A stretch of DNA of 64,000 nucleotides, from assembly GCA_039621445.1 (NCBI GenBank), contig CP154954.1:54680838-54744837 (forward strand). The letters run 5' to 3'. Origin of the DNA: Euglena gracilis (Eukaryota; Euglenida; Euglenophyceae; Euglenales). Below are positions 59,201 through 64,000 of the stretch, in pieces; the first letter of the stretch is position 1, and each line of letters starts with the position of its first letter. Position numbers and translations under genes: made by a program. Below the pieces are notes generated by a model, which was not told the DNA's origin, did not search any database, and was given only the letters and a program-made list of their open reading frames with translations.

Positions 59201-60400
59201 GCTTTCGCTCAGCCGGCTGGTCACCAGCTCGCTGAGGGCTGTCATTCCCCCAGCAAAATTTTCCCTTTGCCCCTGCTGCAGCCTTTGAAAATTTTCAGCT
59301 AGCTGGGACGCTAGCCCAGCCTGGGTCCTTTCCATTTGCTGCACCACTCCTTGGAAATTTTCAGTGACCCGCTGAAACTGCAAGGACACCAACTGCTCCA
59401 GGCGGCTAACTGAAGCAGCTGTGGTGGCCCCCGCTTCAGCGAGCCGACTTTGCAGGTCGCCAACCCAACCATCCAACCGCTGGATCTCCTGCCCCAGAAC
59501 CACTGAGGCAGCGGCCTGTGCCTCCGCCTCCTCCCACAGCCTCTGGGGGGGGTGCGGGGGGTGCCTCCCCTTCGGGCTCTGTTCTGGCACCAACCCCCCC
59601 TGGGCCGTCTGGTCCTCGTCCTCCACCATTTCCCCTGCTGGGGGCAGCTCCTGCAGCTGCCATTGGGTGGTTCCGTCTGGGGCATGTCCTTGGGGCCCAT
59701 CATGACCGGGCCCGGCATGTACCAGCGAGCAATGGTCGGGTCCAGCTGGGAAATGCCCAGACCCGACATGGCTCACCGGCGCATGTGCCGGCCCGGCATC
59801 CCCAGGGTTCCGCCAGGGCCCCGCCTCCAATAGAAGGGGCTGGGCATGGCCTGCAAATTCTTCTTCGTCTTCTTCTTCTGCTGGTTCTTCCTCTTCTTCT
59901 TTGATCTTCCCTCGCATTGCAAATTGCCACATGACCTGCCTGGTCATGTCATGCACAAACCCTGGCATGACCAAGCTGGGCATGCCAGAGAGCAGTCCCA
60001 GGCTGCTGGGCAATGCCATGCCGGACCCAGATGGTTCTGGTTGCTGGGGGTCCGGCTGGGCATGCCCGGCAATGGCCAGGAGCTGCTGGCCCTGGCCGCA
60101 ATGGCTGGGGCTGTCATGGCTGTGGCTTGCTTCTTCGTCGCTGTCCTCCTGTGATTCATAATCTGGGAGTCTGGGCTCCCCAGGCTCACATAGTGTGAGC
60201 CCAGAGGGCTCAAACCCTCCTCTGCGACCATGTAGGGGTTGCCCCTCCTGAGGTCCCTGGGAAGGGACCCCTGGCGGCGCAACCCGCGTAGGATCGTTTA
60301 AGTTTGAGCCCGTCGGGCCCGCAGGGGTTTCCCCTTGGTGAAAAAGTGGGGTGGGGGTTGGTGTTGGTGTAGGTGAAGCTGTAGAATTGGGAAAAGACAT
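56276..60400 (-). CDS. gag: Gag, copy 2: giant intact Gag starting inside the LTR (1,374 aa)
   Basis: Structural protein that would form the virus-like particle. The ATG at 60,398-60,400 lies within the 5' LTR, so about 43 codons are LTR-encoded and the frame runs through the primer-binding region. Layout: Thr/Pro-rich start; acidic stretch (166-182); predicted long coiled coil (about 288-590, rich in Leu/Gln/Glu/Ala); Pro/Gly/Gln-rich linker with two GSQPQGPMAAG units (743-765); capsid-like helical region (about 930-1180, KGDFHDFSVKFQLYMQQ, FWNWLAQKYGG); basic RS/KG-rich tail; two CCHC knuckles (CSQCGATDHWSREC, CYECGKTGHLARQC at 1324-1355). It ends at UGA, after which the same frame continues into pol. 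Typical Ty3/gypsy Gags are 250-500 residues, so roughly 900 N-terminal residues are additional. Confidence 0.93.
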   Translation of the reverse strand: MSFPNSTASPTPTPTPTPLFHQGETPAGPTGSNLNDPTRVAPPGVPSQGPQEGQPLHGRRGGFEPSGLTLCEPGEPRLPDYESQEDSDEEASHSHDSPSHCGQGQQLLAIAGHAQPDPQQPEPSGSGMALPSSLGLLSGMPSLVMPGFVHDMTRQVMWQFAMRGKIKEEEEEPAEEEDEEEFAGHAQPLLLEAGPWRNPGDAGPAHAPVSHVGSGHFPAGPDHCSLVHAGPGHDGPQGHAPDGTTQWQLQELPPAGEMVEDEDQTAQGGLVPEQSPKGRHPPHPPQRLWEEAEAQAAASVVLGQEIQRLDGWVGDLQSRLAEAGATTAASVSRLEQLVSLQFQRVTENFQGVVQQMERTQAGLASQLAENFQRLQQGQRENFAGGMTALSELVTSRLSESLGTVAQLAQRVQGLEAIASQGHQPAEGQGFNEAMAGRVKNFEELLITSVRTTEEVMRSQELASGRQQAQAEALDQKLNQLTGELGGLRERNAGIAQALQNFRAELDGQATAIAEQQGTIREDIRELRARAEGQGHSLQELWAEVTTHGQVIQAHNALLLEVDSTIKGAPKENAEIKNRLFVLEKRIENFEIFCPPIQELPQPPRGVGPESEDPRGPEARVPPATTDSQTQSTPGAQSVNGSGAAGGNMPPGPQHQLPVHPSVLGGKGPVAPQGLSAGPSSGAAGAVAHTPGEVVSPGPASVTAVFPSGFSGSGPQRGRSVVPGSSAEGNAAPPASGGPSAPRGSQPQGPMAAGGSQPQGPMAAGGSPVQVPAAGGTPAAQTPGTFGFQGVDWEEAERQIKAHGFFKFLARLGAQEQQQQSQQNSRTTGQSRTAKPQAAGTADLQGQGRDQPGVKSAEHQWPPQPRGFPAGGEFTGAMDPFAWAPEAGAASCSAAPLAFGSQDTGAWVRGVQAAPVHVAPAAPSPAANMFLGPLATLLTKDLVKPELKGDFHDFSVKFQLYMQQVSMGQPVGEEFKMLVLTGCLDHSSRLELQRRQEMGERVRFQDFWNWLAQKYGGDIQASLHEQLRALRPANTGKLTLPAWREYESQFKLIFCRMENPSEEEAQALVLQQLPDSMRRAIIREQTRKNQDAPTVRLWHIPGLTAEKATQLAQEAVGEGEPVTVRAHRDSFLIKLYSRRALERLMMRNGATLQGGNTVKITPHETKLGLEEVFRHAENELRCQERSDSYGRSWGGRGVPAHQEDHWAGGLDNFSVSEVKSQEARPAQPQKTVSQPAEGGAKAGPPKGPEGPQDRQSRHRGGSPGKGRDGRRSPSPGQKGKGFGKGAGKGGSDFRPARSPTPHPAANREQTPPRSPRSGPSVDQPCSQCGATDHWSRECPGKKCYECGKTGHLARQCWWRKGKGKGASTPPRQGSA
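60183..60201 (-). promoter_or_regulatory. Leader hairpin just inside gag, copy 2
   Basis: GGCTCACA-TAG-TGTGAGCC perfect inverted repeat, identical to that at 26,279-26,297 although the surrounding gag sequence differs between the copies. Confidence 0.5.
60252..60271 (-). other. Primer-binding region of copy 2 with hairpin
   Basis: Stem GGTCCCT/AGGGACC (60,252-60,269) directly after the 5' LTR. The loop differs by one base from copy 1 while the stem is kept. No TGG-starting tRNA complement. Confidence 0.5.
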
Positions 60401-60898
60401 ACTTTTGCTTCAACAAATGAACTTGAATACTTGAATAATCAATGAGACTTGAACTTGAAATTTGTAATTTGTATTTCCTTGATTTCCTTGAATTGGCTTG
60501 CAAGCAAACAATTGGTGACACAAATGATGTGAACAGAGTGTGAACAGAGCCCTGCGCAGAAAATGTACAATTGGAGGGGGGCTACAGCTGGGGGGGCTAC
60601 TTGGTATACTCTGCGCAATTCTTAATGAATTGCGCCATCCCAAACGCCCACCAAGGGGGTGCGCATGCTTGCACAAAGCCCTGAAGGGCTTGCGCATCCC
60701 CTTGGGGGTTGCCTGTTGGCCCCCTCAAACTGCCCCCTCCTTTACCTTCCCTTGGCTTGCTCAAAATGGGCTGTGGGGCCCCCTTGGGGGCCAGTGGGGT
60801 CTCAAAAGGCCCTTGGGGGCCTTGGAGCCCCCTTGCGGCCCTTCGTGGCCCCTTTGGGCCCCCTTGGGACCCCTCCTTGGGGCGGGCACCCTCGGACC
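60272..60898 (-). repeat. 5' LTR of copy 2 (type B, truncated at its outer end)
   Basis: Starts TGGCGGCGCAAC on the plus strand and is closely related to other LTRs from the CAGAGCCCTG motif rightwards, but its left third differs from type A (GTTGGTGTAGGTGAAGCTG, TGATTTCCTTGAATTGG). It stops at CTCGGACC, without the terminal GCGCACA, where the next LTR begins after CC. The GCGCAATTC inverted repeat is at 60,613-60,635. Confidence 0.92.
60604..60635 (-). promoter_or_regulatory. Promoter-like element in the 5' LTR of copy 2
   Basis: GCGCAATTC/GAATTGCGC inverted repeat (60,613-60,635) directly upstream, on the sense strand, of TATA-like GTATAC (60,604-60,609), about 200 nt before the gag ATG at 60,400. 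Confidence 0.5.
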
Positions 60899-60900
60899 CC

Positions 60901-61530
60901 TGGCGGCGCAACCCGCGTAGGATCGTTTAAATTTGAGCCCATCGGGCCCACCTGGTGGGGGTTTTCCCCTTGGAGGAAAAGTGGGGTAGGGGTGGGTGTT
61001 GGCAAGGATGGTGGCGTTGAAAATGACATACTTTTGCCTCAACAAATGAACTTGAATTCTTGATCAATGAGACTTGAACTTGAAATTTGTAATTTGTATT
61101 TCCTTGATTTCCTTGAATTGGCTTGCAAGCAAACAATTGGTGACACAAATGATGTGAACAGAGTGTGAACAGAGCCCTGCGCAGAAAATGTACAATTGGA
61201 GGGGGGCTACAGCTGGGGGGGCTACTTGGTATACTCTGCGCAATTCTTAATGAATTGCGCCATCCCAAACGCCCACCAAGGGGGTGCGCATGCTTGCACA
61301 AAGCCCTGAAGGGCTTGCGCATCCCCTTGGGGGTTGCCTGTTGGCCCCCTCAAACTGCCCCCTCCTTTACCTTCCCTTGGCTTGCTCAAAATGGGCTGTG
61401 GGGCCCCCTTGGGGGCCAGTGGGGTCTCAAAAGGCCCTTGGGGGCCTTGGAGCCCCCTTGCGGCCCTTCGTGGCCCCTTTGGGCCCCCTTGGGACCCCTC
61501 CTTGGGGCGGGCACCCTCGGACCGCGCACA
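60901..61530 (-). repeat. Extra tandem LTR next to copy 2 (A/B hybrid)
   Basis: A full-length 630 bp LTR with TG...CA ends, directly following the truncated LTR. Its first roughly 130 bp resemble type A (CACCTGGTGGGGGTTTTCCCC, GGTGGGTGTTGGC) and the rest is type B, nearly identical to 60,420-60,898. It contains an open Gag N-terminal frame from Met at 61,029. It joins diverged satellite at 61,531. It is best read as the remnant of a second element lost by recombination. Confidence 0.92.
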
Positions 61531-64000
61531 CCGTGATTTGGCCCTAAAACTGGAAACCGATTGGTGGTTCCCATTGCGATCCCTGTTATAGCTATCCGAA
61601 TATGCCGGTCGGATTAGTGTTTACGGGTGAGAAGAACATGTGGATATCAAAAAATTAGCCAGATATCGACAGTTTTGGAGGGGTGGAAGACGGTCCCAAA
61701 TATCAGTACAGCCTGGTCCCCATACATGGGCCTATGGGAAACCGTGTTTTGGCCCTAAAACTGGAAACCGATTGGTGGTTCCCATTGCGATCCCCGTTAT
61801 AGCTATTCCGATTTCCTGGCCGGATTAGTGCTTACGGGTGTGAAAAACATGCGGATATCAAAAAATTAGCCAGATATCGACAGTTTTGGAGGGGTGGAAG
61901 ACGGTCCCAAATGTCAGTACAGCCTGGTCCCCGTACATGGGCCTATCGGAAATCGTGATTTGGCCCTAAAACTGGAAACTGATTGGTGGTTACCTTTACG
62001 ATCCCTGGTATAGCTATTCCAATGTGCCGGCCGGATTAGTGCCTACAGGTGTGAAAACCATGCGGATATCAAAAAATTTGCCAGATATCGACAGTTTTGG
62101 AGAGGTGGAAGACGGTCCCAAATGTCAGTACAGCCTGGTCCCCATAGATGGGCCTATGGGAAACCGTGTTTTGGCCCTAAAACTGGAAACCGATTGGTGG
62201 TTCCCATTGCGATCCCCGGTATAGCTATTCCGATGTGCCGGCCGGATTAGTGCCTACGGGTGTGAAAAACATGCGGATATCAAAAAATTAGCCAGATATC
62301 GACAGTTTTGGAGGGGTGGAAGACGGTCCCAAATGTCAGTACAGCCTGGTCCCCATACATGGGCCTATGGGAAACCGTGATTTGGCCCTAAAAGTGGAAA
62401 CCGATTGGTGGCTTCCATTGCGATCCCCGGTATAGCTATTCCGATTTGCCGGCCGGATTGGTGCCTACGGGTGTGAAAAACATGCGGATATCAAAGCATT
62501 AGCCAGATATCGACAGTTTTGTTGGGCTGGAAGACGGTCCCAAATGTCAGTACAGCCTGGTCCCCATACATGGGCCTATGGGAAACCGTGATTTGGCCCT
62601 AAAACTGGTAACCGATTGGTGGTTCCCATTGCGATCCCCGGTATAGCTATTCCAATGTGCCGGCCGGATTAGTGCCTACGGGCGTGAAAAACATGCGGAT
62701 ATCAAAAAATTAGCAAGATATCGACAGTTTTGGGGGGGTGGAAGACGGTCCCAAATGTCAGTACAGCCTGGTCCCCATACCTGGGCCTATGGGAAACCGT
62801 GTTTTGGCCCTAAAACTGGAAACCGATTGGTGGTTCCCATTGCGATCCCCGGTATAGCGATTCCGATGTGCCCGCCGGATTAGTGCCTACGGGTGTGAAA
62901 AACATGCGGATATCAAAAAATTAGCCAGATATCGACAGTTTTGGAGGGGTGGAAGACGGTCCCAAATGTCAGTACAGCCTGGTCCCCATACATGGGCCTA
63001 TGGGAAACCGTGATTTGGCCCTAAAACTGGTAACCGATTGGTGGTTCCCATTGCGATCCCCGGTATAGCTATTCCAATGTGCCGGCCGGATTAGTGCCTA
63101 CGGGCGTGAAAAACATGCGGATATCAAAAAATTAGCCAGATATCGACAGTTTTGGGGGGGTGGAAGACGGTCCCAAATGTCAGTACAGCCTGGTCCCCAT
63201 ACCTGGGCCTATGGGAAACCGTGTTTTGGCCCTAAAACTGGAAACCGATTGGTGGTTCCCATTGCGATCCCCGGTATAGCGATTCCGATGTGCCGGCCGG
63301 ATTAGTGCCTACGGGCGTGAAAAACATGCGCATATCAAAAAATTAGCCAGATATAGACAGTTTTGGAGGGGTGGAAGACGGTCCCAAATGCAAGTACAGC
63401 CTGGTCCCCATACATGGGCCTATGGGAAACCGTGATTTGGCCCTAAAAGTGGAAACCGATTGGTGGTTCCCATTGCGATCCCCGGTATAGCTATTCCGAT
63501 TTGCCGGCCGGATTGGTGCCTACGGGTGTGAAAAACATGCGGATATCAAAAAATTAGCCAAATATCGACAGTTTTGTTGGGGTGGAAGACGGTCCCAAAT
63601 GTCAGTACAGCCTGGTCCCCATACATGGGCCGATGGGAAACCGTGATTTGGCCCTAAAACCGGAAACCGATTGGTGGCTTCCATTGCGATCACCGATAGA
63701 GCTATTCCGATGTGCCGGCCGGTTTAGTGCCTACGGGTGTGAAAAACATGCGGATATCAAAAAATTAGCCAGATATTGTCAGTTTTGGAGGGGTGGAAGA
63801 CGGTCCCAAATGTCAGTACAGCCTGGTCCCCATACATGGGCCTATGGGAAACCGTGATTTGGCCCTAAAACTGAAACTGATTGGTGGTTCCCATTGCGAT
63901 CCCCGGTATAGCTATTCCGATTTGCCGGCCGGATTGGCGCCTACGGGTGTGAAAAACATGCGGATATCAAAACAGTAGCCAGATATCGACAGTTTTGGAG
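61531..64000 (+). repeat. 212-bp satellite array IV, diverged subfamily (about 11-12 monomers)
   Basis: Same monomer, but with subfamily-specific changes: ATTGCGATCCC for ATTGAGATCCC, AAAAATTAGCC for AAACTAGCC/AAGCTAGCC, GACGGTCCC for GACGGCCCC, CATACATGGGCC for CATACCTGGGCC. Monomers are also more different from each other than in arrays I-III, most of all near 61,580-62,000. Blocks of variants recur 422 bp (two monomers) and about 1,053 bp (five monomers) apart. It continues past the window edge. Confidence 0.95.

Larger units (their letters stand above)
47804..60898 (-). mobile_element. Ty3/gypsy chromovirus LTR retrotransposon, copy 2
   Basis: Same element as copy 1, also on the minus strand, with near-identical internal sequence and the same 3' noncoding region and polypurine tract. 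Its two LTRs differ in type: the 3' LTR (left) is type A like copy 1, while the 5' LTR (right) is type B, with a different central block (GACTTGAACTTGAAATTTG). A second LTR follows in tandem to 61,530. Gag is intact; pol carries three frameshifts. No target-site duplication (left flank ATTCC, right flank CCGTG). Mismatched LTRs suggest recombination between related elements. Confidence 0.93.

Noticed and set aside
1-64000. Host single-copy genes, tRNA or rRNA genes
   Set aside because: Everything outside the retrotransposons is satellite or its junctions; no cloverleaf, rRNA-like segment or unrelated coding region was recognised by eye. A tRNAscan or Infernal run could overturn this.

Overview
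This window is repetitive, heterochromatin-like nuclear DNA from a eukaryote. No single-copy host gene, tRNA or rRNA was recognised. It holds long tandem satellite arrays, two copies of one very large (about 13.2 kb) Ty3/gypsy chromodomain LTR retrotransposon (a chromovirus), both on the minus strand, and a second, unrelated satellite arranged as two inverted arms. The GC-rich coding sequence, the plant/fungal-type chromovirus layout and the DNA methyltransferases inside the retrotransposon polyprotein fit an alga best (green or streptophyte; dinoflagellate not excluded). This assignment is an inference; no host marker gene is present.

Layout. 1-13,791: about 65 head-to-tail copies of a 211-212 bp satellite. 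13,792-26,999: retrotransposon copy 1. 27,000-33,704: the same satellite, with a roughly 3.35 kb block (29,120-32,466) inverted. 33,705-38,147: a different satellite built from a ~34 bp module (78 and 112 bp units), as two arms in opposite orientation around a 0.33 kb palindromic centre. 38,148-47,803: more 212 bp satellite. 47,804-61,530: retrotransposon copy 2, with a tandem extra LTR on its right. 61,531-64,000: a diverged subfamily of the 212 bp satellite.

The retrotransposon. Reading along the minus strand, the order is LTR, giant Gag (1,374 codons in copy 2, with a long coiled coil, capsid region and two CCHC knuckles), an in-frame UGA, a Dam-like N6-adenine methyltransferase domain, a C5-cytosine DNA methyltransferase, aspartic protease, reverse transcriptase, RNase H, integrase, chromodomain, a 1.6 kb G-run-rich 3' noncoding region, polypurine tract, LTR. 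Gag appears to start inside the LTR, and gag and pol share one frame separated only by the UGA. Copy 1 keeps an intact methyltransferase-protease-RT-RNase H frame but has a broken gag and one frameshift before integrase. Copy 2 keeps an intact gag but has two frameshifts in the cytosine methyltransferase and one before integrase. Neither copy looks autonomous as sequenced.

How the parts may work together (inference). The element encodes its own DNA methylation machinery and a chromodomain that can read silent chromatin, and both copies lie in satellite DNA. That would fit an element that methylates its own DNA and settles in heterochromatin. Both copies lack a target-site duplication and sit where the satellite subfamily changes, so recombination between elements probably shaped the locus after insertion.
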